From the NCBI GenBank assembly GCA_904066235.2, contig CAJFCV020000001.1, positions 4,526,001 to 4,590,000 on the forward strand: DNA of 64,000 bases, read 5' to 3'. The notes under the pieces were generated by a model. That model had not been told where the DNA came from. It saw only the letters and a program-made list of their open reading frames with translations, and made no database searches. Positions within the stretch are counted from its first letter, which is position 1. Every line of letters starts with the position of its first letter. Source of the stretch: Bursaphelenchus xylophilus. Its lineage: Eukaryota > Nematoda > Chromadorea > Rhabditida > Aphelenchoididae. The translations under genes were made by a program, and so were the position numbers. Below, in pieces: positions 39,075 to 48,617 of the stretch.

Positions 39075-42000
39075 CTATAAACCCATTAAATCAAAAATTT
39101 TTTCCGTTGTTTTCTCGTCTTCATGGCCTCCGGCTAATTCTTGCCAAATGACCTTATTCATAGTGTTTAAAGTACTTCTAAAGGCCAGATAACATTCTTC
39201 GCTAAGGCTTCTGGTCGGGCTTCTGGCCATAACGGCGCATTCTATGCTAATTCGCTGTTTTTTATTTTCATACCAATCGTCGCCCACTGTATTCCTGTTG
39301 GTTAGTTGAGCCCTTCTCAGGTTAACAGTCCACTCACTGAAGTTGAATTGTGCATAATAGGCAAAGAACCCAATCAGAAGTTCAGTGATGCTTATGTCAT
39401 CAGGTCTTTGCTCTAAAAATATTGAAATTAGACAGTTAATAATCTTTGATTTCTAATAAAGTAAGTTTTGATCTAACATGAAAAATAATTAAAAATAACT
39501 AACCCCACTTCAATAAAGCCACAACTTCTTCCACACTTTGGTCGTACAGACCACAATCCAACAGCGCGGTTATTTTACTCAGTTCTGGGAGGATCGGCGG
39601 GCTAACTCCTTTCTGCAAGAAGTTGATGACCAAGATCACCAAACTGTAGGTATTAAACCTATACAGTGGCCCACCATGCAGTTCATTTTTTTTGGCCCAT
39701 TTCTTAATGACTGTCATCAATTGAACTGCCCTTTCGTCAATTCTGAAAAAAAGCGATAAAAAATACAGCTAAGCAGTTTGAGACGCAAAACATTCTAATT
39801 GATGAAAATTTGCTTACCTTGAATATATCTTTAGGATCTTGGTGTTCCTGACTCCATTGATATTTCCACTGGAAAAATCAACTTCGATTTTATGGCCATC
39901 TTTTTCGAACTCCATCTTTGCCAAGGGGATCTGAAAAATTTGACTTCTAATCCGGAAGATGAAATCTAAGAGCGTTAAAAATGCTTTCAACTTACATTGA
40001 TTAACTCGAGGTTTTCCATCGAGCTGAGGCCTGTGGCTTGTCGATTTTCTTCGCTTTCAAGGATTTCCACAATATTTGTTATCTTGGGTAGGATTCCGTG
40101 GCATACGAACCTGAAATATTTTTCATGATTTTAAAAATACTGAAGTAAACAAAAAGTCGTTGCAGGCGAACTATCCCTCATTTTCTGAACTCCCACCCAA
40201 AAATTTTCGTTGTACAGGGTGTCCAGAGAAATTCCGCGGAAGGTGTTTGCCGATTTATCGGCGCTCAGGCAAGATATCCAAAAAATTCTTTTTGCACTAG
40301 AAAGAAGAATACGGGCGGGTTTTTGTCTAAAAAAGATTTTTTGTCCGCCGACGCGGAACATACTGTATTCGACGGAGACTTTTGATTGCTTTTTTGGTCA
40401 TCACACCAATCCTAAGCGCTTTACTATGATCCTGAAACTATCGGGAAGCCTTCAGTTTTTTCCAAAAGGATCAGTAGACCGACGACAACGCTATGCAATC
40501 GCATTTAGCGACTGCACCGCACTGTGTAGTTGCGTCAACAACGATAAAGTCCGAACGCAACGTGCGGAAGTTTGGAACAGCGGGGCAACGAGAAGTTTAA
40601 ACAAAAAATATTTTGTTGTTTTCTGGTGCACCAAGTGGTTTACTGATGGCTAAGCTGCTGCCAAGGCCTGGCGACAAAATTTTGGAGAGCATATGGGATC
40701 AGCAAAGAATGCTAGCCACATAATGTTTGGGACATCTCCTATCCGAAGCTGAGTTGTGGCCTCCGGAAAACTCGCCATTCCATTGCCGAACGTTTGGTAA
40801 ACATAAAAATAAAATAACATTCTCTTTTTAACCATCAGAAATCGTACTGAAGCTTTTAGGATTGGTGTGATGACCAAAAAAGCGATCAAAAGTCTCCGCC
40901 GAATGCAGTATGTTCCGCGTCGGCGGACAAAAAAATCTTTTTTAGACAAAAAACCGCCCGTATTCTTCTTTCTAGTGCAAAAAGAATTTTTTGAATATCT
41001 TGCCTGAGCGCCGAGAAATCAGCAAACACTTTCCGCGGAATTTCTCTGGACACCCTGCATAACATGTCACATATTATTTATTCGTTTGCAAAAAACTTTT
41101 CGTCGTATAAAATGTTACGCCTTATTTTTTTATTTGCAAAAAACTTGTCATCGTATAATATGACACACCCTATTTTTTCAATTTGCAAAAAAATTTCATC
41201 GTGTAACATGTCACATTTTATTTTTTCATTTGCAAAAAACTTTTCATCGTATAACATGTTACACCTTATCTTTTTCAATCTGCAAAAAACTTTTATCATA
41301 TAATATACCACACCCTATTTTTTCAATTTGCTAAAAAATTTCATCGTATAACATGTCACGCCCTTTTTCTTCAATTTTCAAAAAAATTTCATCGTATAAC
41401 ATGTCACACCTTAGTTTTTCAAAATGAAAAGGAGTGTTCAAAAAGGGGGTGAGTTCGGGCCCAACCATGAGAAGTCATGAAACTTACCCGTCCTCCTCAT
41501 TCCACTCTCTTATTATCTCTGGCGTGATGATCGTTATATCCAAGTCACTGCACTGGGTGCCGAATCCATTATGACTTCCTCCGTATGGTCGGATGCTGCA
41601 GCCGGGATACTTGCCCTGCAGCTGCTTTTCAATCAGCTGTATGAGCTTTTCTTGCGCTCTTTCGACGGCTGGAGAAGGCCTTTGTCTAAAAAAAGTTGTT
41701 GATTAGTTTGAAGATCTAGAAATAACATGCGATTTTACTCTAGGTTAACATAAACCCCAGATTTGTTCTATCTATTAACCTACCTCAAATAGCTTTCCAT
41801 CATCTTATCCTCGAGCCTCTGCAGGGTTTGGCTTCTCATGTACAGCCTTCTGGTGACCCGATTGGCTTCTTTGATATCGGAAGTTGATGGCCAGAACTCA
41901 ATGCACCGCATGTACCCTCTTAATCTGGTCTCATCTTCCACATGATGTTCCTCTTCGGCTCGATGGGCTTTTGAATACCAGCTGAAGGCTGTATCCTGGC

Positions 42001-42385
42001 TGGTCGAAGCGCAATTCCTTGATTCTCTGAAAAAAATTCAGTCAAGTGAAACAATTGCACCTCTAATGGATTTTACGGTAATTTCCTACATTTTTTCTTT
42101 ATAAATACGCCAAAATTTCCCCAATTTTGTTTGAAAGTACTATTGTGTCCACAAAAGTAATTATTAAAAAGTTACTTACTCATATTCTTGCAGCCATACT
42201 TGTCTTCGCTCGTACCGAGCCCTGCCGGCACTGTCAAGTGTTTCGATGTATGGTATTTCTTCTTTGGCTTCTTCAATCTCTTCTGGCTCTTCTTCCCACT
42301 CCACCGACTCGCTGCTTGATTCAGCATCCCAATCATAATCCTCGTTCCAGATGTCGGCGTTCGACTTCATTCTCCTGGTAGACAT
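39075..42385 (-). CDS. Non-canonical poly(A)/poly(U) polymerase, GLD-2/TUT-like
   Basis: Seven minus-strand exons (42385-42180, 42026-41784, 41685-41488, 40110-39996, 39930-39818, 39742-39504, 39412-39075) give 483 residues with every phase consistent. The nucleotidyltransferase core has PYGGSHNGFG at about 183-192 and SDLDITI, whose two Asp (197 and 199) would bind metal. The third catalytic Asp is at about 272 (HKIEVDF). A central helical part follows (VQLMTVIKKWAKKNEL), then a PAP-associated region with ITELLIGFFAYYAQFNF at about 375-390. These enzymes add A or U tails to RNA 3' ends in the cytoplasm, often with an RNA-binding partner, because no RRM is present here. The N-terminus is acidic (ESSSESVEWEEEPEEIEEAKEE). 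Intron 3 is swollen by a transposable element and a 48-bp tandem array. Whether it adds A or U cannot be decided by eye. Confidence 0.85.
40215..41057. mobile_element. Inverted-repeat element inside an intron of the polymerase gene
   Basis: The left end CAGGGTGTCCAGAGAAATTC after TA is mirrored by GAATTTCTCTGGACACCCTG at the right. Arms of about 200 bases are near reverse complements, including AGAAAGAAGAATACGGGCGG on the left. The right flank reads CA instead of TA, so the target duplication has mutated. Length is 843 bases with no transposase frame, so it is probably non-autonomous. Confidence 0.85.
41065..41415. repeat. Tandem array, about 48-bp unit, seven copies
   Basis: Each unit contains TTTGCAAAAAAC or a variant, then TTTCATCGTATAACATG and a CACACCTTATTTTTTC segment. 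Seven full units and a partial one lie directly beside the right end of the element at 40215-41057, within the same intron. The period is a multiple of three, so both strands stay open over part of the array by chance. Confidence 0.85.
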
Positions 42386-43234
42386 GCTTTATGATCTGAA
42401 AACCGAGTTATATGAATGTTGCATGCCTTTGTCTCGAACGTTAACCATTTTAATCACGATTTAAAGTATTTTGAAAAAGAAAAAATCCCGAATTTTTGAA
42501 AAGAAAACATCCCGAATTTTTGAAAATAGAAAATCCCAAAATTTTTACAAAAAATAAAAAATCCCAAAAAAAAGAAAAAAACTTGAAACGCCTTGAACTC
42601 CAACAATTAAATGAAACTTCCTTGAAAATTGCCGACATTCCGTTGATAATAAGCTAAATATGTTCTTTCTGCTTTAAATTTATGCGCGTTGTTTCTTCAT
42701 GGAGATGCTGCGCAAATCGTATTTTTCTGTGATGTAATCATGATGGTCAAAACGCTTTCTTACGTAATCTTGTCACCAAGCTCGCTACCTAATTCGCGAG
42801 CTTGATGGAGAGCGACCCATTGAATGAACACATAATATTATAGTAGTCCCCTTGGCTAGCTAGGCAACGAATTTTGCAACATTGGATTTAAATATTGGCA
42901 AGCACTTTTAAAATTTATGTATGAAACTTTATTAAAACAAACTTCGAACCGAATTAAAATGGATTTGATAATCCAAAAAAAGAAACACAAGCGATTTCCA
43001 CGGGTTTTTGATTTCGAGCTTACGACCTCGATTTAAACTTTTCGTGTGACATCTCATAAGCCCAAGAAGACGCTTGTAGAGGCTAAAGATGGATACATTT
43101 TTTAAGAGACTGCGGAAATGAGAAAAGATTGAGACGAAGGAAATCTTGATAGTTTTTGTTGAGAAATGAATCCAAAGTTTTACCGCCATAATAAGTTTAT
43201 TTAGCCGTATCTTACAATTCAAATAACCCAAAAT
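42386..43234. other. Intergenic spacer between two minus-strand genes
   Basis: The spacer holds the 5' flank of the polymerase gene and the 3' flank of the next minus-strand gene. Near 42470-42560 the phrase AAAATCCCGAATTTTTGAAAA and near copies repeat about four times at 30-35 base spacing. No ORF with coding character was found. Confidence 0.5.
43197..43202 (-). terminator. Poly(A) signal for the secreted repeat protein gene
   Basis: TTTATT on the plus strand reads AATAAA on the minus strand, about 33 bases past the stop at 43235. Confidence 0.5.
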
Positions 43235-44541
43235 TCAATCCAATTTCCAATGTCCAACCTCCTTTTTCTTTGCTTCGATTGGAAAATAACAGCTTCCGGT
43301 ATCGAGATTATCAACAAGTGCGGGTTCCGGTGGCTCCTTGTAAGATCTGGCAGTGTACTCTTTTATCGACGGTTCTCTAGGGGTCTTGACCTCAGGTTCT
43401 GGAGGGGTCTTGGCCTCAGGTTCTCCGGGGTTCTTGACCTCAGGTTCTCCTGCCGGTTTCGATTCAGCTTCAACTTTGGGCTTTTTCGGAGATTTGGGGG
43501 GATTTGCTGGAGTTTGGAGCTCATTGACCATTCCTCCTGTCGGGTTCTTTTCGAGTTTGGATTTGCTTCGAGGTTCCTTTATCCAGCTGGGAGTTCGGAG
43601 GTCAGTGCTCTCTAAAAATAAGAGGGAATGATTTGAAATCATAAATTTTCTACAGTAGAAAACGATTTTTGTTTTTGATTTGTCGTAACGTTAAGATTAG
43701 AAAGAAGTTTCTGAGGCATCTTTGAGATTTTCGGCTCGTGCTTAACAGAAATCGACGAGAATTTTATGTCGAAAATCGCAAAATAAAATTAGTTTTTGCC
43801 ATGTCCAACCAAAGAAACTCGCCGTTTTCTGTAAACCGCGAGCCAAGCATCCTCTGTATGACATGTATATATTCTAATATTAATGTTGGCCTTTTGTCAA
43901 AATCTAATCTTCGAGAAGTTACAGTGTTAACATGATTCTTACCATCATCCTCCTTCGGCTTGGCGCGTTGCTTTTCGATGTTCCTGATGAGTGAATCGAA
44001 GGAAGGCCCTCTCTTGACCGGTGGGAGATCTCGATGTTCATCAGCAGTTGAATCGGGCTTCTTATTTATATTCATGTTATCCAAAGGCTTCGGAGTTTTC
44101 GGTCTTGATTTCGGCTTGGAGACTGCCTTCGCTGGCGCTTTCTCTGTCTTTCTCTGAAAACAGAACAGATAAAAATCAAAAATTTGATCAAGTTTGTCAT
44201 GAATAACCGGATTTGTTACCTTAGTCCCCAAAGGCCGACTGCCCTTCTTCTTTGCCGCTTTCCTCGAGCTCTTGCTGCATGATCCACCAGGCGACGAGGT
44301 CTCGTCCTCTTGTCGCTCTTGTCGTTTCTTGGCCTCCGACTTTTTCTTTGAACCTTTCGGACCCTTCTCCTCCGTTGTTTTATCGCCCACTTTTTTGTCG
44401 CTTTTCTTTGGCTTGGTAATGGCTAAAAGAAAGTATTAGTGAAGATTTGTGTTACTTACCTCGATGCCCTCCGTTATTCTTGCCGCAGGAAAGCCAGATG
44501 TATGTGAAGACCAAAAAAGGCGCAATCAGGTGAAAAAGCAT
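43235..44541 (-). CDS. Secreted or membrane-anchored Lys/Pro/Glu-rich repeat protein
   Basis: Four exons (44541-44460, 44422-44220, 44153-43943, 43611-43235) join in phase to 290 residues. The N-terminus is a strong hydrophobic signal or anchor, FHLIAPFLVFTYIWLSCG, at residues 3-20. The rest is highly charged and disordered: a Lys-rich stretch (residues 28-95) with KKK, KKR and KKKGSRP runs, then a third exon with KPKSRPKTPKPL. A Pro/Glu repeat at about 205-245 is built on the octamer EPEVKTPx, with three to four copies (EPEVKNPG, EPEAKTPP, EPEVKTPR). No enzyme domain is visible. The basic, repetitive, signal-led layout suggests an extracellular or secretory role, but the family is not recognised. 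The start lies 405 bases from the start of the divergent pyroglutamyl-peptidase gene, so they may share a promoter region. Confidence 0.65.
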
Positions 44542-44945
44542 CTCCTAACGGTGGAGAAACGACCGACTGGCAAATGAAAACTGGTTGCATCTGAAAGGAA
44601 ATTGAAAATTTTATTTATTTTTTCGTCAAATTTTTGATTTTTCATGTCATTTTTTGCGACTTTTGGAAAAAAGGTGTAATTCATGAATGAATTACACGAA
44701 CATTCATGATCAAGATGTTAAGGGTAGTATTGACTCAAAACAAACCTGAAATAAATTCGAATTCGAAAATGGTGCCATTATGATCTCGAATTTGCTGCTC
44801 TTCAATATACAGTAATCCTTTTTCTTCTTGACGTCGATTCGTTGTCAGTGCCACACTTGACCCGCAGGGTCAAGTCTTTTCTTTTCTTGGAAAATAAATA
44901 AATTTATTTTTTCGCTTCTTCAAAAGTTCGTATCTTTCGATCCAG

Positions 44946-46030
44946 ATGGTTCAAAAACGAATATCAGTTACTGGCTATCAGTCATTCGGCCCTTATGACC
45001 TGAATCCGGCCGAGGTTGTTGTGAATAACTTGAAGAAATACCAATTTTCTTCCGATTTGGATGTAGAATTTGCTGCAATCCCAGTGTCGTATGAAGCAGC
45101 TGATTTCTGCAGTCGAGATCTTTGTGGAAAGGGCAAATCCGACGTGAGTTTTTGTTGTTCATCTAGTTTTTTTCTGATTTTAGCATCAAATGTTGGGATA
45201 ATGGACTAGTGCAATATAAAGTGGAATAGCTTGTTAAGTTATTTTTGCAAAATGAAGAACACGACTAATTGCTTTAGTTATGGTTTCCTGACCAAACGGT
45301 CCTTGTTCTTTATGATTTTATATTATTTATGACAGTTAGTACCTAAATTTTTTTAAAATATATAATTTTTCGGGTATAGCTGAAGATTGAAGGCTGGGTC
45401 GATTATTATAGGATTTGAGGGTAGCAATAATGCGTTTTCTTCATTTGGAATATTTTTTTCAGTTCGTAGTTCATGTTGGAGTTCATCCCAAAAAAGAGAC
45501 GATATGTTTGGAAAAACAAGCCAGAGCTTCTGGATATTGCTCGATGGATGTTGACGGTAAATTTTCTTTCCCTTTTTGTTAGTTTGCTTTTAGGAGAAAT
45601 CCCGCTGAACAATCGCCCATTAGTTTGTTGTTGCACTACACCAGAGGTCGTGAGGTCAAATTTGGATACCGAAGAAGTGATAGGATCCCTTAAGAATGTT
45701 CCTGAAGGGCTAACAGTCAAGACAAGTCATGATCCTGGAAGGTGAGAAATTCTTTGCCTATGGTATCACTAAAATTTCCAAAATGTAGTCATTTTTATCA
45801 ATTGATGTTGTAAATGAGCTCAGGATCTGATATTTTTTGGCTAAATATTAACATTAATTAAATTTATTTGTTTTAGGTACCTTTGCAGTTACATTTTCTA
45901 CTCATCGTTGGTGAATAACCATGGAAATGCCCTTTTTATTCATATCCCAGACTTCAGCGAAACCGCAACCGTCGAAGTGGTGTCAGATATAGTGGCCCAA
46001 GTCATAGAATTTATCGGGAAAACTTTGTGA
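44946..46030 (+). CDS. Pyroglutamyl-peptidase I (cysteine peptidase family C15)
   Basis: Four exons (44946-45143, 45463-45556, 45594-45741, 45877-46030) give 197 residues, the usual length for C15. The enzyme removes N-terminal pyroglutamate from peptides in the cytosol. The N-terminus has ISVTGYQSFGPYDLNPAE, matching the family's TGF-PF start. The catalytic triad can be placed: Glu at about 83 (ICLEKQARA), Cys at about 150 (DPGRYLCSYIFY) and His at about 169 (LFIHIPDFSE). The second half also has the family PLNNRPLVC region, although the usual DAGRYLC is DPGRYLC here. It is divergent from the minus-strand gene starting at 44541. Introns are 319, 37 and 135 bases. All residues expected for activity are present. 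Confidence 0.92.
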
Positions 46031-46207
46031 TTTCAACTTGGAAAATATTTACGGTTATTTTGTTCAGTTTCACATATCTTGCCATCTTTTAGTCATCAAA
46101 AATTTTTATTGTAAAATACGTATGTACAGGGTGTCCCAAAAAAAATGCATGTTTTTTTATGGCTGCATTTTATATACCAAACAAAATTTAACAAAACTAA
46201 CGATGTA

Positions 46208-47457
46208 CAGGGTGCGCCAATAAAATCTGGACAAAACTAAATTCCATATAGCCTTTTTTGGATGGCCTAAGAATGGAAACTTTTATCACTTTTAGAAAGG
46301 GTAACAACCGTGCTATACAGCAACGGTAATGTCCAGGCCGGTGCCTATTTCAAGACTGAAAAAATAATCAAAACTTTTTGGAGGTGCAGAATTTTTTTTT
46401 TCCAGATGATGACTGGAATATTAATTCTTCCATTATTTCTGTCAAGGGTCACTGACGTTCTTCAAATTTATTTTATATAAAGTACGTGCTGTTGACTTTG
46501 TAACAGCATACGGAATCTTGGGTGGCGGCCGTTCTGGCGGCGCTGGTGGCGGAAACAAGAAAAGGCCCAAAAATTTGGATTTTTGTGTTTTTAAGGATCT
46601 CAACGCCAGATTATAGCTCGTGTTGCTCCAAAATTCCGTGATTACAGAGCGCATAGATAGCCAATTGTCATAGAGCAAAAGAAAATTCGCACATATAAGG
46701 GGACCATTTCTGCATAAATAAAAGTTCATGGGGGGAATTCAAGGCACGGTCCTTCGGAACTTGAAATGTTTTGGCAGTTTGTAACAAGTTGGAAAGGCCT
46801 TGAGCGAAAAGACCATCATAGTGTTGTATACTGGATACATCCTGATGTAGCCAAATCACTTTTAGAAATATCTAGTCTAAGATCACTCGAATAGCAAGCA
46901 TATAGTAAATTATGCCACTACAGTCGCTGTTTCATTCCCAGAGGCAGCAGACAGAAAAATCCTTTTTGAAAGGCGACTAGGCAGACTCTGGTTACCCTTA
47001 TAAAAGTAGTTCTGGTGCTTAACACGTTTGGATTCACACAAGGAAACTTCTACGTAAAAATCTTTGATTTAACGGAAGTTTTCGGGAAAAAGGGCCCGTT
47101 TTAAAGCCAACTTTGGCAAGCTGTAAAAAGCCAAATAGTCATAATTAGACAAAATCAATTTCAGTGTATAAAAGACCATCGAAGCTCTATCAGAAAAAGT
47201 AAATTTCAGCCCATAGCATAAAACGGTAAAGCTAGTGCAGCCATTTTTAGACCAATTTGGGGTCCGTGTTTCAGGGGTCTTAGTTGTGTGCACTTATAAT
47301 GGCAAAACAAGTGTCGTAGACGATTATTTTGTCTGAAACTTTAAAGATAGCTTCTTGGTCGTATTATACATATCCACAATCGCCCACTTTGCTCTCGTAC
47401 TGTTACAGCCCGCAGGGCGAGCAAAAATATTAGTCCAGATTTTATTGGCGCACCCTG
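46208..47457 (-). mobile_element. Second TA-flanked element nested inside the first
   Basis: The left end CAGGGTGCGCCAATAAAATC after TA matches the reverse complement of the right end, GATTTTATTGGCGCACCCTG before TA. The element is 1,250 bases. Minus-strand fragments near 46860-46660 and 46729-46442 (for example WLHQD and NSPHELLF) faintly recall the QQD and SPDLNP blocks of mariner transposases, but the frame is broken. Insertion is about 80 bases inside the outer element. Confidence 0.8.
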
Positions 47458-47599
47458 TACATCAGTAACATAGAGGATTACTGATAACGTGTCAAGCCAG
47501 TTTCACAGTGGCTGCCTTTGGTGGCGATATATAGCTCCAAACGTAACTTAAAATTTTGGGCTCGGGGCCGCAGCTCTTTTCGGGGAAATCAGTCCCGTT

Positions 47600-48376
47600 C
47601 TCGGCGCAACGACAACTCTGCGACTCCAAACTTTTGTGGCGTGTAGTACACGCGTTGGTCTCCAATTTAAAAAAATTTTTGGTCTGTCGGATTCAGATCC
47701 GGCGCGCAGACGGTTATTTTGCAGACGGGATAAAATCGGGGAAATTGGTCCCATTCCGGGTCCTGAGTTGATTTTGCTTTGTGAGCCGGCGCTGAGTCTA
47801 GTTGGAACCCCAAATTTGCACTGCCAAGGTTCTGCTGAGTCAACAGAAGTACGAGAAAATCGAGATTAACGCGGTGCTAGAATTTTGCTCCCTTGATCCG
47901 CGAAAACCATAGAATTCTTGCCGCTGGCACAAATTCCGCCTTAGGCAAAGACGGCTCAGACTTTGACGGTTTTCGACGTTAGCCGACGTGCCGAGGGCCT
48001 CATCTAAGAAGATCCTAACGTTCTGGTGGTTGTACATCCGCCATATATTGAACCACGAACGAATGCGCTCACGTCTGTGAGCTGCGGCCCAGCCCTTGAC
48101 TTTCCGACATTTCTGGCGCAGTACGCACTTGCTGTCTACTTCAAAGATATGAACTTTTTACAGCTTATACAGCGTGACGTAAGGCTCATCATCGGCTATT
48201 CGGGTGACCAATCGGTCGCTGATGGCTACCTCACGGGCAAGTTTTTCTTGAAAATCGCGGATTTGGCTGTTGGCGATCTCCCGGTTGACAGAACTGCTGG
48301 CGGTGCGTTTTCTTTTACGTCCTGGACGCTTACGACCGTTATCAAGCTCCTTACGTCGCGTGATTACTTTTGACAC
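47600..48376 (-). pseudogene. Decayed IS630/Tc1/mariner transposase of the outer element
   Basis: The minus-strand frame from 48376 begins with a basic, helix-turn-helix-like part: KRKRTASSS, NREIANSQIR, then LAREVAISDRLVTRI and LYKL, in the order expected of this family's N-terminus. Near 47800 a different frame reads FQLDSAPAHKAKSTQ, the second catalytic Asp block, followed by APDLNPTD, the third acidic block. Frames change between blocks and stops interrupt, so the gene is dead. The C-terminal end is cut off by the nested element. Confidence 0.75.
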
Positions 48377-48617
48377 AATGTCCTTTCTACAGCGAGCAAA
48401 TTAACAACTTGAACGGCTCAAAAATAGTGACAAAATCGCGGATCCTTTGTTTGACATTTAAAAAAACCATGTTCGTTAATCGATATGAACACGAAACTGA
48501 AATGTCTAGGACAGAAAAGCACGGAGATTTTAGTAGTACAAAAATCTTTTGCCCTGACCTAAACATTTTCGCGTCAGGACCCATGGAAAAAACATGCATT
48601 TTTTTTGGGACACCCTG

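Larger units (their letters stand above)
46127..48617 (-). mobile_element. Mariner/Tc1-like element interrupted by a second element
   Basis: The ends are near-perfect inverted repeats starting CAGGGTGTCCCAAAAAAAAT, flanked by TA on both sides. Without the inserted element at 46208-47457 it would be about 1,240 bases, a normal size for the IS630/Tc1/mariner superfamily. A decayed transposase lies on the minus strand in the right half. Confidence 0.85.

Noticed and set aside
40210..40653. A 147-codon plus-strand ORF
   Set aside because: It lies within the inverted-repeat element and starts inside its terminal arm. It has no resemblance to a transposase and no splice context.
41064..41311. Open frames on both strands with a 16-residue repeat
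   Set aside because: They arise from the 48-bp tandem array, whose period is a multiple of three. The array sits in an intron and shows no codon preference.
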